This document shows positions 1-9,197 of a DNA stretch of 64,000 nucleotides, piece after piece. Origin of the DNA: Sva-07 sp963829585 (lineage in GTDB: Bacteria; Actinomycetota; Acidimicrobiia; Acidimicrobiales; Ilumatobacteraceae). Under the pieces are notes generated by a model, which did not search any database, was not told where the DNA came from, and saw only the letters and a list, made by a program, of their open reading frames with translations. Position 1 is the first letter of the stretch. Each line of letters begins with the position of its first letter. The stretch is from the NCBI GenBank assembly GCA_963829585.1, contig CAWHJD010000030.1, forward strand, positions 1-64,000, written 5' to 3'. A program made the translations under genes and the position numbers.

Positions 1-57
1 CCGGACCCGACCCCGACAGACCGACCGGTCTTTCCGGACCCGACCCCGACAGACCGG
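1..57. repeat. Palindrome family A, copies 1 (partial) and 2
   Basis: Positions 1-22 hold the right part of one unit and 25-57 a full unit: arm CCGGTCTTTC, invariant loop CGGACCCGACCCC, arm GACAGACCGG (one mismatch to a perfect stem). The same unit recurs as pairs at 1294-1360 and 16702-16769. This pair lies just upstream of the serine hydrolase promoter. Confidence 0.85.
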
Positions 58-89
58 CGCCCGAAACGAGGCAGCCGGCCACGCAGCGG

Positions 90-95
90 TACGTT
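90..95 (+). promoter_or_regulatory. Leaderless -10 element of the serine hydrolase gene
   Basis: TACGTT followed by 6 bases and then the ATG at 102; there is no Shine-Dalgarno sequence. It matches the TANNNT-N6-8-RTG pattern seen at many genes in the window. Confidence 0.6.
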
Positions 96-101
96 GCCGG
101 G

Positions 102-1280
102 ATGTCGAGCAACGAGACCCCCATCCACGGCAGCGTCGCACCAGGATTCGAGGCGGTACGCGCAGCGTTCGAGAACAACTTCGCGACGCAGGGCGACGTC
201 GGCGCATCAGTGGCGATCACCATCGCCGGCAAGCCGGTCGTCGATCTGTGGGGAGGCACGGCAACCTTCGACGGACCCGACGACGACGACGCCGGGGTGC
301 CGGGCGTCGAGGGCGACTGGCAGCAGGACACGATCATCAACGTGTGGTCGACCACCAAGACGATGGCCGCGCTCGTCTGCCTCATGCTCGCCGACCGGGG
401 CCAACTCGACCTCTACGAACCCATCGCCACCTACTGGCCGGAGTTCGCCGCCAACGGCAAGGAACAGATCGCCACCCGCCACGTCCTGAGCCACACCGCC
501 GGCCTGTCCGGCTGGGACGAGCCGCTCACGATGTTCGACCTCCTCGACCACGACAAACTGGTCCGGCTCCACGCCGCCCAGGCACCGTGGTGGGAGCCGG
601 GCACGCAGTCGGGCTATCACGCGATCAGCCAGGGCTATCTGCTCGGCGAGATCGTCAAGCGCGTCGACGGTCGCACGCTCGGCACCTTCTTCGCGGAGGA
701 GGTCGCCGGCCCGCTCGGCGCCGACTTCCACATCGGCACGCCGCCTGAGTGCGACGCTCGCATCGCTCGGGTGATCCCGCCGTCGGCACCGCTCTCGGCC
801 GCCGACCTCGATCCCACCTCGATCGCGATGCGCACGTTCACCAACCCCGTCATCGGCGCCGAGTTCTCCTGGCGCAAGGACTGGCGCCGCGCCGAGATCC
901 CGGCCGCCGGCGGCCACGGCAACGCCCGATCCGTGGCGCTCTGCCACACGCCGACCGCGTGCGGTGGCACGGCCAACGGCGTCACCCTCCTGTCGGAGGA
1001 GGGTGTCGCCAGGATCTTCGACGTGCAGTACGAAGGGCTCGACCTCAACCTGCCGCTGCCCCTCAAGCTCGGGATGGGCTTCGGGCTGCCGGGCGAGATG
1101 CTGCCCGTGCCGAACCCGCGCACCTGCTTCTGGGGTGGCTGGGGCGGGTCACTCGCGATCATCGACGTCGACGCCCAGATGAGCTTCAGCTACGTGATGA
1201 ACCGGATGGGCGAAGGCACCACCGGCGACATGCGCGGCGCCGGCCTCCTCCTCGCCGCCTACGGCGCCCTCATGGCCTGA
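102..1280 (+). CDS. Serine hydrolase of the beta-lactamase / EstB family
   Basis: A 392-residue class C beta-lactamase-fold protein. The nucleophile motif SxxK is visible as STTK around residue 85, followed by a HTAGL segment and a Tyr-containing YHAISQG segment in place of the usual YxN. Relatives are esterases, D-aminopeptidases and carboxylesterases, so the substrate cannot be named. No signal peptide is seen, so the protein is probably cytoplasmic. The ATG at 102 is supported by the leaderless -10 hexamer six bases upstream. It converges with the PEP-utilising gene, with a pair of family A hairpins between the two stop codons. Confidence 0.85.
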   Translation: MSSNETPIHGSVAPGFEAVRAAFENNFATQGDVGASVAITIAGKPVVDLWGGTATFDGPDDDDAGVPGVEGDWQQDTIINVWSTTKTMAALVCLMLADRGQLDLYEPIATYWPEFAANGKEQIATRHVLSHTAGLSGWDEPLTMFDLLDHDKLVRLHAAQAPWWEPGTQSGYHAISQGYLLGEIVKRVDGRTLGTFFAEEVAGPLGADFHIGTPPECDARIARVIPPSAPLSAADLDPTSIAMRTFTNPVIGAEFSWRKDWRRAEIPAAGGHGNARSVALCHTPTACGGTANGVTLLSEEGVARIFDVQYEGLDLNLPLPLKLGMGFGLPGEMLPVPNPRTCFWGGWGGSLAIIDVDAQMSFSYVMNRMGEGTTGDMRGAGLLLAAYGALMA

Positions 1281-1293
1281 CCCCACCGTCGAC

Positions 1294-1360
1294 CCGGTCT
1301 TTCCGGACCCGACCCCGACAGACCGGGCCTGTCTTTCCGGACCCGACCCCAACAGACCGG
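1294..1360. repeat. Palindrome family A, copies 3 and 4
   Basis: Two units, 1294-1326 and 1328-1360, each an approximately 10-bp stem around the loop CGGACCCGACCCC. They fill the gap between two convergent stop codons (1280 and 1362), so they may act as a bidirectional terminator. No T-tract is present. Confidence 0.85.
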
Positions 1361-1361
1361 G

Positions 1362-3113
1362 TTACGGCATCGAGAGGATGGTGACGGTGCCGATGTCGCC
1401 GTTGACCTCGATCACCGCGCCGTCGGGAATGCGCTTGGTCGCATCGGTCGCCGACACCACACACGGGATCCCGAGCTCGCGGCTCACGATGATCGCGTGA
1501 CTCAACGGCGCCCCGACGTCGACCACGACGCCGGCCGCCGGCACGAACAACGGCGTCCACGACGGATCGGTGATCGGCGCCACCAGGATGTCACCCGGAT
1601 CGAGCGCCGTCGGATCGTGCGAATCGGTCACCACCCTGGCGATCCCGCGAACGATCCCCGGACAGCCCGGAACGCCGTGCACGACCTCGCCCTCGCGCAC
1701 CTCGACGATCTCGACCGCATCACGACGCGGATACGAGGCCATGTCGGGCCGGCCGCCGTGGAACAAGAACGGCTCCTGCAGTCCCGACACCTCGTCGATC
1801 AGCGCCTCACGCTCGGCGAGCACGGGCGTGAACTTGCCCGGATCGTCGACGGCCTCGAGCAGCTCGTCACGCGTCAGCAGACCGAAGTCGTTCACCTTGT
1901 TGAACGTGCCATCGGCCACCCGACGACGACCGAACTCGTTGTAGCGCACCCGAAGTTCGTGCACGAGCTTGATGTTGTTCGTCTTCGTGCGCTCCCGGCC
2001 CGGCATGAACACCGTCGCCGAATGCAGCGCCGCCAGGAACTGACCCTGCGTCTCCGGATCGCCCTCCAGCATCGCGGCGATCTCGGCACCGATCGCCTCC
2101 CGCTCGCTCGCACGGTCGGCGTTGTGCAGCCGCGGTGCCGCCGACCCGTCGGAGAGGCGCATGCGATCGATCGCCGCGAGCGCCAGATCAGGCTCGGTCT
2201 CCCACGTCGGCGAGCGAGTCTCCCACTCGTTCGGGCCGCGGCAGCCGTAGTGGAAGGTGAAGTCGGCGAAGGCGTCGAGGAACCTCGCCGCGTCCGGGCT
2301 GTCGCTCGCCACCAGCCGGTCGTAGAGGCCGGCGTACCCGCCCCCGAAGAGCGCTTCGAGGTCGGGCGACGCAGCGGCGATCCGGCCGAGATCCCACATC
2401 GCCATCGCCGGCGCCGCCGACTCGACGTCGCCGAGCCCGGCCAACAGCTTCAGCGTGTCGGTCGGACGGCCGACCGCCGCACACACCTTCGAGATGATCC
2501 CCATCGGCAGCGTCGCCAGGAACGTGATGAAGATGTGCTCGGTGAACAGCATCTCGAAGTACTCGTCGGCGAGGGCGAGGGCGGACTCGACCAGCTCGCG
2601 ATCCGTCATCGCCGTGAGATCCGGCCGGTTCCGCCGGAGTTCGTCCATCACCTCCTCGTGACGTTTCACGTCGGGCAGGTCGGGCGTCGTCAGCACCCAG
2701 TTGAACATCGCCCCGATCTTCTCGGTGAGGTCAGGGCGATCGAACCCCGGCTTCACGACGAACTCGGGGACACCCGGGGCGTCACCGAAGAAGGCGTCAT
2801 CGATGTCCTTGGCCGTCATTCCCGGCGCACGGTGCCCGAGCATCCGCAAGGCGCTCGCGTTGAGGTAGCAGTAGCCGCCCGTCACACCGAGGAACACGCA
2901 CTGGTCCTCCGGCAACTCGCCGCGCTCCATCGCCCCGATGCGGTAGTACGCATTGCGGAAGCCGAGCTCCGAACCGCCCAACCCGCCGGAGTGCTGGAAG
3001 TACGAGAACGACAATGGCGCCACCGGATCCGGGAACACCTCCCCGACATTCGCCCTCGTGTAGAAGTCCCATTCGTCGCTCAGGTCGGTCTCGACCAGCC
3101 ACTTGTCCACCAT
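1362..3113 (-). CDS. PEP-utilising (mobile His domain) protein without an ATP-grasp domain
   Basis: 583 residues. The C-terminal ~110 residues match the PEP-utilising swivelling domain: GCPGIVRGIARVV, then a VVDVGAPLSHAIIVSREL segment containing the phospho-carrier histidine, and an EVNGDIGTVTIL ending. The N-terminal ~450 residues resemble the linker region of rifampicin phosphotransferase and PEP synthase-like enzymes. The ATP-grasp nucleotide-binding domain normally found in such enzymes is absent, so it probably needs a partner or uses another phosphodonor. The ATG at 3113 is chosen because GGGGGG lies 7 bases upstream; a GTG at 3116 directly precedes it. The exact function is unknown. 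Confidence 0.75.
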   Translation of the reverse strand: MVDKWLVETDLSDEWDFYTRANVGEVFPDPVAPLSFSYFQHSGGLGGSELGFRNAYYRIGAMERGELPEDQCVFLGVTGGYCYLNASALRMLGHRAPGMTAKDIDDAFFGDAPGVPEFVVKPGFDRPDLTEKIGAMFNWVLTTPDLPDVKRHEEVMDELRRNRPDLTAMTDRELVESALALADEYFEMLFTEHIFITFLATLPMGIISKVCAAVGRPTDTLKLLAGLGDVESAAPAMAMWDLGRIAAASPDLEALFGGGYAGLYDRLVASDSPDAARFLDAFADFTFHYGCRGPNEWETRSPTWETEPDLALAAIDRMRLSDGSAAPRLHNADRASEREAIGAEIAAMLEGDPETQGQFLAALHSATVFMPGRERTKTNNIKLVHELRVRYNEFGRRRVADGTFNKVNDFGLLTRDELLEAVDDPGKFTPVLAEREALIDEVSGLQEPFLFHGGRPDMASYPRRDAVEIVEVREGEVVHGVPGCPGIVRGIARVVTDSHDPTALDPGDILVAPITDPSWTPLFVPAAGVVVDVGAPLSHAIIVSRELGIPCVVSATDATKRIPDGAVIEVNGDIGTVTILSMP

Positions 3114-3178
3114 CACGAACCCCCCAGTTCATCGCAGTGGCGAGACAGTACTGCGCGTGAGTCGGCTCGTGTGACGAC

Positions 3179-4192
3179 TCAGCGCGCCGTCCAGGCGAGG
3201 AGGTCCCCGACCGGCATGGTGTTGATGATCCGCTCGATCGGGACCCCGCGCTCGGCGGCCCGATCGCACCCGAACGGCTGCCACTCGAGTTGGCCCGTGG
3301 CGTGTGCGTCGGAGTCGATCGAGAACCAACACCCGTACTCGATCGCCACGTCGAGCAGCTCCCGCGGCGGATCGAGACGCTCCGGCCGGCAGTTGATCTC
3401 GACCGCCGTGCCGAACTGCGCGCAGGCCGCGAACACGTAGTCGGCGTCGAACTCCGACGGCGGGCGCTTGCCGATCATCCGGCCCGTGCAGTGCCCGAGG
3501 ATGTCGACGTGCGGCGACGCGACCGCCATCAGCATCCGCTCGGTCATCTGCCGGCGCTCCATGCGCAGCTTGGAGTGGACGCTCGCCACCACCACGTCGA
3601 GGCGCTCCAGCATGTGGTCGGCGAGGTCGAGCGATCCGTCCTCGAGGATGTCGACCTCCATGCCGGTGAGGATCCGGAAGTCGTGGCCGGCCGCCGCGAT
3701 GTCGGCATTGATCGCCGCGATCTGATCGAGCTGCTCGGTGAGGCGCTCCTCGTCGAGCCCGTGGGCGATCGTCAGGCGCGCCGAGTGGTCGGTCTGCACC
3801 ATGTACTCGTGGCCGATGGCGATCGCCGTGGCCGCCATCGCCTCGACCGGCGCGCCGCCGTCGCTCCACGTGGAGTGGACGTGGCAGTCGCCCTTCAAGG
3901 CGTCGCGGTACACCTGCCCCTCGGGGGTGATCGGCACCCGCGATTCGGCCTCGATCTTCGCGAGGTAGGCCGGTTCGCGCCCGGCCAACGCATCGGCGAT
4001 CACGCCCGCCGTCGACGAGCCGAGGCCGTCGAGATCGGTGAGCGTCCCGGCGGCGGCACGCTCGGCCAGCTCGTCGGGCGAGGTGGTGCGCACCACGTCG
4101 AGCGCCCGGACGAAGGCCTTCGACTTGAAGCCACTCTCGTGCGCCCGGTCGAGGCAGTGGATGACCCGCAGGATCGCCTGCTCGGGTGACAT
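3179..4192 (-). CDS. PHP-domain phosphoesterase with an N-terminal helix-hairpin-helix (PolX-like C-terminal half)
   Basis: 337 residues. The N-terminal ~90 residues carry a helix-hairpin-helix segment around LTDLDGLGSSTAGVIADAL, as in PolX. The rest is a PHP domain with its metal ligands in order: DCHVHSTWSDG, QTDHS, GMEVD, SVHSKLRM, GHCTGRM, EINCRP and DSDAH. PolX has a polymerase domain before the PHP; here only the HhH and PHP parts are present, so a stand-alone nuclease or phosphatase is inferred. Start ATG at 4192; a TACAGT hexamer lies about 50 bases upstream. It is divergent from ychF. Confidence 0.85.
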   Translation of the reverse strand: MSPEQAILRVIHCLDRAHESGFKSKAFVRALDVVRTTSPDELAERAAAGTLTDLDGLGSSTAGVIADALAGREPAYLAKIEAESRVPITPEGQVYRDALKGDCHVHSTWSDGGAPVEAMAATAIAIGHEYMVQTDHSARLTIAHGLDEERLTEQLDQIAAINADIAAAGHDFRILTGMEVDILEDGSLDLADHMLERLDVVVASVHSKLRMERRQMTERMLMAVASPHVDILGHCTGRMIGKRPPSEFDADYVFAACAQFGTAVEINCRPERLDPPRELLDVAIEYGCWFSIDSDAHATGQLEWQPFGCDRAAERGVPIERIINTMPVGDLLAWTAR

Positions 4193-4292
4193 CGTCTGCT
4201 CGCCCGACCCTCGCTGTCGCGACTGTCGCTCACCGCCGGGACTGTAGCGCCACCCGGAACGGGCCCGTTCGCCGCCACTCCGGCACAATCTT

Positions 4293-4330
4293 TGCGGAAT
4301 GAGTTGCAAGCCCTCGGGACGTATTCCGCA
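4293..4330 (+). promoter_or_regulatory. Inverted repeat upstream of ychF
   Basis: TGCGGAAT (4293-4300) and ATTCCGCA (4323-4330) form a perfect 8-bp stem with a 22-base loop in the gap between the divergent PHP and ychF genes. It could be an operator or a leader hairpin; no function is shown. Confidence 0.4.
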
Positions 4331-4400
4331 GAGAACTGGGGTGGTCGAGGACGCCCGGCGGACCGGGTCGCTGCGGCGGGTCGGTAGCCTCGGGCGGCTC

Positions 4401-5490
4401 ATGGAACGTTTCGGACTGGTCGGCCTCCCCAACGCGGGCAAGAGCTCGCTGTACAACGCGTTGACCGGCGGTGGTGCGCTCGCCGCGCCGTACCCGTTCG
4501 CCACGAAGGACCCGAACATCGGCGTGGCCAAGGTGCCCGACGACCGCCTCGACCAGCTCGCCGCGATGTCGAAGTCGAAGCAGACCATCCACGCCCAGGT
4601 CGAGGTCGTCGACATCGGCGGGCTCGTCGAAGGAGCCAGCAAGGGCGAGGGTCTCGGCAACAAGTTCCTCGCCAACATCCGCGAGGTCGACGCCATCGTG
4701 TTCGTGCTGCGGGCGTTCGTCAACGACGACATCACCGGCCCGTCCGACCCGATCGAACACCTCCGCGTCGTCGAGATCGAGCTCGCCCTCGCCGATCTCG
4801 AGACCGTCGAGAAGCGGCTCCGCCAGACACAGCGCTCGGCGAAACTCGACAAGTCGATGGCCGAGGAGGCCGCGAACCTCCAGATCGCATACGACTCGCT
4901 CGCCGAGGGCCTGCCCCTCTACCGCGCCGGCCTGAAGGACGACGTCCGCGACGCGCTCGCCCCCTACTTCCTGCTCACGAATCGACGGGTGCTGGTCGTC
5001 GTCAACGTCGGCGAGGACGACATCGAGTCGATCCCCGAGAAGGAAGCGATGATCGCCGCCGAGTTCAACAACGCGGGCGACAACGTCGAGGTCATCGGAA
5101 TGTGCGTCCAGCTGGAAGCCGAAGCCGCCGCCATCGTCGACCCCGTCGAGCGCGCGCGAGATCCTCGAGGGTTTCGGCCTCGGAGAAGGCGCGCTGTTCC
5201 GGATGGTCCGCAGCGCCTACCACCTGCTCGGCCTGCGCACGTACTTCACCACCGGCGAGAAGGAGTCACGGGCGTGGACCTTCTACGAGGGCTCGACGGC
5301 TCCGGTCTGCGCCGGGCGGATCCACACCGACTTCCAGCGTGGCTTCATCAAGGCCGAGGTGATCCAGTGGGACGAGCTGCTCCAACTCGGTTCGTGGCAC
5401 GCCGCCAAGGACGCCGGCAAGATGCGCGTCGAGGGCAAGGACTACGTGGCGCAGGACGGCGACGTGATGGAGTTCCGCTTCAACGTCTGA
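4401..5490 (+). CDS. ychF: Redox-regulated ATPase YchF (frameshifted in this sequence)
   Basis: Obg-like P-loop protein that binds ATP and associates with ribosomes. Residues 1-250 start MERFGLVGLPNAGKSSLYNA (the Walker A region) and include VDIGGLVEGASKGEGLGNKF (switch/G3). The C-terminal TGS-like part (FTTGEKESRAWTFYEGST to DGDVMEFRFNV) lies in the next frame. The shift is near 5150-5160 in the run CGCGCGCGAG; removing one base restores a normal protein of about 362 residues. The break is therefore most likely a sequence error. TAGCCT lies 10 bases before the ATG. Confidence 0.9.
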
Positions 5491-5499
5491 GCTGGCCAC

Positions 5500-5525
5500 G
5501 CCGGGCGGGTCAGCCGGGCGGGTCA
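5500..5525. repeat. 13-bp tandem duplication over a stop codon
   Basis: The unit GCCGGGCGGGTCA occurs twice in tandem (5500-5512, 5513-5525), between the convergent ychF and VOC genes. The second unit contains the stop codon of the VOC gene. Confidence 0.8.
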
Positions 5526-5915
5526 GCCAGGTGGTGCGAAGAACTCCAGCGGCAGGTTGTCCGGATCCCGGAACGAGAGCCCGGATCCATACGGGGCGTC
5601 GACGATGCCGCCGTGGGCGATGCCGAGACCGTCGAGATGTGCCTGCCAGGTCTCGAGTTCCGCTCGGTTCGCGCACGCGAACCCGACGTGGTCGAGCCCC
5701 AGACGATGCTCGTCGAAGTCCTTCCCCGGATCGGCATCGGCGAACTGGTGCAGGCCGATCAGCGTGCTGCCGATGAGCCAGACGACATGACGGTACGGCC
5801 CGGTGTCCTCGTCGATGACAGGGTCTGTACCGAGGAGCCCCCGATACCAGGGCACGCTCCGATCGAGATCGCTCACCGTCAATGCGACGTGATGAATCGC
5901 TGGAAAGTCAGGCAC
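5523..5915 (-). CDS. VOC-family (glyoxalase/dioxygenase-fold) protein
   Basis: A 130-residue vicinal oxygen chelate protein with the two beta-alpha-beta-beta-beta modules: HHVALTVSDLDRSVPWYRGL at the N-terminus, and LDHVGFACANRAELETW in the second half followed by SFRDPDNLPLEFFAPP. His, His and Glu candidates for metal binding are visible. The substrate is unknown. GTG at 5915 is preferred because AGAAGG lies about 9 bases upstream and the protein then starts just before the first strand; longer in-frame starts exist. It converges with ychF. Confidence 0.75.
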   Translation of the reverse strand: MPDFPAIHHVALTVSDLDRSVPWYRGLLGTDPVIDEDTGPYRHVVWLIGSTLIGLHQFADADPGKDFDEHRLGLDHVGFACANRAELETWQAHLDGLGIAHGGIVDAPYGSGLSFRDPDNLPLEFFAPPG

Positions 5916-5978
5916 GAGCACCACCCTTCTGCTCACTGGGAACGCCCCCAACAGTACGACCGCTGTCAAGAGCGACCC

Positions 5979-7532
5979 TCAGAGGGCGGCCTCGATGAGG
6001 CGGGGCCCCTGCTGGGACATCGCCGAGGCGAAGGCGTCGCGGAACGCATCGACGGAATCGACCCGCACGGCCTCGACTCCCATGCCGGTGGCGAGCGCCA
6101 CCCAGTCGAGATCCGGGTTGCCGATGTCGAGCATCGACAGCGCCTTCGGGCCGCTGTCGGCGCCGACCCGTTGCAGCTCGATGTTGAGGATCCCGTAGGA
6201 GCGGTTCGCGAAGATCACCGTGGTCACGTCGAGCTGTTCGCGCGCCATCGTCCACAGGGCCTGCACCGTGTACATCGCCCCGCCGTCACCGTGGAGGCAG
6301 ACCACCTTGCGGTCGGGGCACGCCACCGCGGCGCCGCCGGCCAATGGCAGACCCTGACCGATCGCGCCGCCCGTCAACGACAGCACGTCGTGCGGCGCCG
6401 CCGTCGCCAGTGCCAGTGCCGGCCCGAGACCGGAGGTGGCCGACTCGTCGGACACGATCGCCCCCTCGGGCAACAGCCGGGCGATGACCTGGCCGATCGT
6501 GAACTGGTCGAAGCGACCCGTCGGATGATCGGGCAACGACAGCGGGGCGACCGCACCCCCGTCCGGAGCGCCCAGACCGTCGGCGACCTCGGCCAACGCG
6601 GCGACGCCGTCCTCGTGGGGATGGGCCAGATGCAGGATCGTCGCACCCTCGGGTGAGCACCAGCTCGGCTTGCCCGGATAGGCGAAGAACGCAACCGGCG
6701 GGGAGGAGCCCACCAGCACGAGCTGCTCGACCGACGCCAGGGTGTCCACCAGCTGTTCGGCGAAGTAGGGCAGCCGCTCGATGACGACGCGCCCCGCTCC
6801 CCGCTCGAGCCGAGGCGCGAACGTGTCGCAGAACAGCCGGGCACCGGTCGCCGCCGCGATCCGCCCCGCGGCGACGAGACCCTCGCCGCGCAGCGACGCG
6901 CCACGCAGCAGGATCGCCGTCGGCCGACCGTTGCGCAGTGCCGCCACGACCGCAGCGACCGCCGACGACGACACGGGCGCAGGCGACGGCACCGCGAGCG
7001 GATCCGCCGGTGCCGCCGCCGGGAGCCACGCCACGTCGGCCGGCACGATCAGCGTGGCGATCTGGCCGGGAGCCTGACGCGCCGCCTGCACCGCTCGCGC
7101 ACCGTCGGCGGCGACCGAACCGGCACTCGTCGAGGAGTGCAGCCAGCCCGACACCGGACGGGCGAACCCGACGATGTCCGACGTGAGCGGGGCGTCGTAC
7201 TGCGCGTGATACGTGGCGTGGTCGCCGACGATGTTCACGATCGGCGACGCCGCCCGGCGGGCGTTGTGCAGGTTGGCGAGCCCGTTGGCCAGGCCCGGTC
7301 CGAGGTGCAACAGCGTCGCCGCCGGGCGCTCCGCCATCCGTGCGTACCCGTCGGCCATGCCCGTCACGACACCCTCGAACAACCCCAGCACGGGCCTCAT
7401 CCCGTCGACACGATCGATCGCGGAGACGAAGTGCATCTCCGACGTGCCTGGATTCGCGAAGCACACCTCGACCCCGCTCGCCACGAGCGTGCGCAACAGG
7501 CTCTCCGCCCCGTTCACCTCACCTGGATACAT
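5979..7532 (-). CDS. Thiamine-diphosphate-dependent enzyme, acetolactate synthase-like
   Basis: 517 residues with the three-domain layout of the acetolactate synthase / benzoylformate decarboxylase group. The N-terminal ThDP half contains the activating glutamate in GLFEGVVTGMADGYARM. The C-terminal half has the GDG...N ThDP/Mg motif (GDGGAMYTVQALW ... IFANRSYGIL). Such stand-alone paralogues (COG0028) often decarboxylate or ligate 2-oxo acids other than the branched-chain precursors; no ilvN-like regulatory subunit is adjacent. Start ATG at 7532 with GGAGGG 8 bases upstream. It is divergent from the aminopeptidase. Confidence 0.85.
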   Translation of the reverse strand: MYPGEVNGAESLLRTLVASGVEVCFANPGTSEMHFVSAIDRVDGMRPVLGLFEGVVTGMADGYARMAERPAATLLHLGPGLANGLANLHNARRAASPIVNIVGDHATYHAQYDAPLTSDIVGFARPVSGWLHSSTSAGSVAADGARAVQAARQAPGQIATLIVPADVAWLPAAAPADPLAVPSPAPVSSSAVAAVVAALRNGRPTAILLRGASLRGEGLVAAGRIAAATGARLFCDTFAPRLERGAGRVVIERLPYFAEQLVDTLASVEQLVLVGSSPPVAFFAYPGKPSWCSPEGATILHLAHPHEDGVAALAEVADGLGAPDGGAVAPLSLPDHPTGRFDQFTIGQVIARLLPEGAIVSDESATSGLGPALALATAAPHDVLSLTGGAIGQGLPLAGGAAVACPDRKVVCLHGDGGAMYTVQALWTMAREQLDVTTVIFANRSYGILNIELQRVGADSGPKALSMLDIGNPDLDWVALATGMGVEAVRVDSVDAFRDAFASAMSQQGPRLIEAAL

Positions 7533-7659
7533 GTCGGCTCCCTCCGTACGGCGGCCAGTCTCGCGGACCAGGCACGTCCGGCGAGTGCCGGGCCGTGCAG
7601 CCATCGCCGTCGGCGTGCGGGCGCACCATCACACAAATCCGAGCACGATTCGGTTCTGC

Positions 7660-7665
7660 TAGCTT
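7660..7665 (+). promoter_or_regulatory. Leaderless -10 element of the aminopeptidase gene
   Basis: TAGCTT, 7-base gap, GTG at 7673. Confidence 0.5.
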
Positions 7666-7672
7666 CGGGAAG

Positions 7673-9146
7673 GTGCCCGCGCCTTCTCCCCGACTCACCG
7701 TTCGCTGCGACCACCAGGCTCCAGAGGGCGCGATCGTCGCCCGCGGGATCTTCCGCGACGACCTCGATGCAGAGGCCGACGACGATGCGACCCGTGCCCA
7801 TTTCTCACTCGTCGGCTTCGAGGCGAAGAACGCCCAGGTCCACGTTTCCTCGGCCGGCGGCAGGGTCGAGGTGCTCGTCGGGCTCGGCGACCGCGACCGC
7901 GTCGATGCGATGTCGCTCCGGCACGCCGTCGCCGCGCTGGTGCGGGCCTGCACACGCAGCGAGAACCCTTGCCGTCACCTTGCTCGCCGACCTCGGCGAC
8001 ACGCTCCCCGCCGACGTCGCCGCGGCGGCGATCACGACATCGGCGCTGTCGGTGCGCTACCGCTTCGATGCACACCGCTCGAAGCCGAGCACCGACGGGC
8101 CCGCCGAACTCGTGATCCTGCTGCCCGACGATGCGGACGTGCCTGCGGTCGAGGCGGCGATCGAACGGGCGGCGATCGTCGCCCGCGGCGTCGACCTGGC
8201 CCGCGACCTCGTGAACGAGCCCGGGGGCACGCTCACCCCCACCGAGTTCGGGCGGCGCTGCGTGGAACTCGCCGGCCCCCAGCTGCAGGTGATCGTGCAC
8301 GACCTTGCCGCGATCCGCGAACTCGGCATGGGCGGACTGCTCGGGGTCAACAGCGGCAGCGACGAGCCGGCGGCATTCGTCGAACTCCACTACACGCCCG
8401 CAGCGCCGACCGATCGACCGACGCTGGCGCTGATCGGCAAGGGCATCACGTTCGACACCGGCGGCATCAACCTGAAGACGAAACCCAGCGCGCTCCTCGC
8501 GATGAAGAACGACATGGGCGGCGCCGCGGCGATCGTCGGTGCGCTGTCGGTCTTCGCCGACCTCGACGTGCCGACCCCCGTGTCGGCGTACATCCCCCTC
8601 ACCGACAACATGGGCGGCGGCGGCGCGTACCGGCCGGGCGACGTCCTGCGCATGTACAACGGCAGGACGGTGGAGGTCGTCGACACCGATGCCGAGGGAC
8701 GCATCGTGCTCGGCGACGCGCTCGCCTACTCCACTGCGCACGCGAATGCTGCGGCGGTGCTCAGCGTCGCGACGCTCACGGGCACACAGATCCACGCGAC
8801 GGGGACCGACATCGCCGCGCTCATCGGGCGTGACCAGTCGGTGATCGACCAGGTGATGGCCGCGTCGGCGCGCTGCAACGACCGCGTGTGGCAACTCCCC
8901 CGGGTCGCCGAGTACGGACCACTGCTGAAGTCGGGCATCGCCGACATGACCAACCGCAGCGAAGCCCCGGCCGCCAGCGCGTTCGCCGCGCTCTTCCTCG
9001 AGTCGTTCATCGACGACACGCCGTGGGCGCACATCGACATGGCCGCCGTCGCCACCCGCGACCGCGATACCCCCGACGGCCCGGCGGGCGGACGCGGCTG
9101 GGGCGTCGAGCTGCTCATCGAACTCGCGAGCGCGTTCGAGATCTGA
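7673..9146 (+). CDS. Leucyl aminopeptidase family protein, M17 (frameshifted in this sequence)
   Basis: About 490 residues once repaired. The catalytic half is intact: LIGKGITFDTGGINLKTK, MKNDMGGAAA and the NTDAEGR-type signature VDTDAEGRIVLGDALAY, which supply the two-metal ligands and catalytic Lys/Arg of M17 peptidases. The N-terminal ~95 residues lie one frame earlier; the shift is between about 7958 and 7972 (near CGAGAACCCTTG), where a single extra base breaks the frame. A leaderless -10 element supports GTG at 7673. This is the cytoplasmic peptide-turnover enzyme pepA in most bacteria; here the N-domain is divergent. Confidence 0.82.
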
Positions 9147-9197
9147 CGACACGGGCGCGACGAGGGAAGGCGCGCGGCACCGAGGCGACGACGCGCG

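Noticed and set aside
1270..1560. Frame encoding GVGSGKTG repeats, resembling a P-loop
   Set aside because: It arises from the family A palindrome read on the minus strand; there is no protein context.
1497..3440. Long plus-strand frame opposite the PEP-utilising gene
   Set aside because: Rich in Arg, His and Pro, as expected for a shadow frame in high-GC DNA; the minus-strand frame has a recognisable domain and a Shine-Dalgarno sequence.
7137..7672. Upstream extension of the aminopeptidase frame
   Set aside because: The extension is antisense to the ThDP enzyme and has no M17 character; the aminopeptidase N-terminus is in the other frame, starting at 7673.
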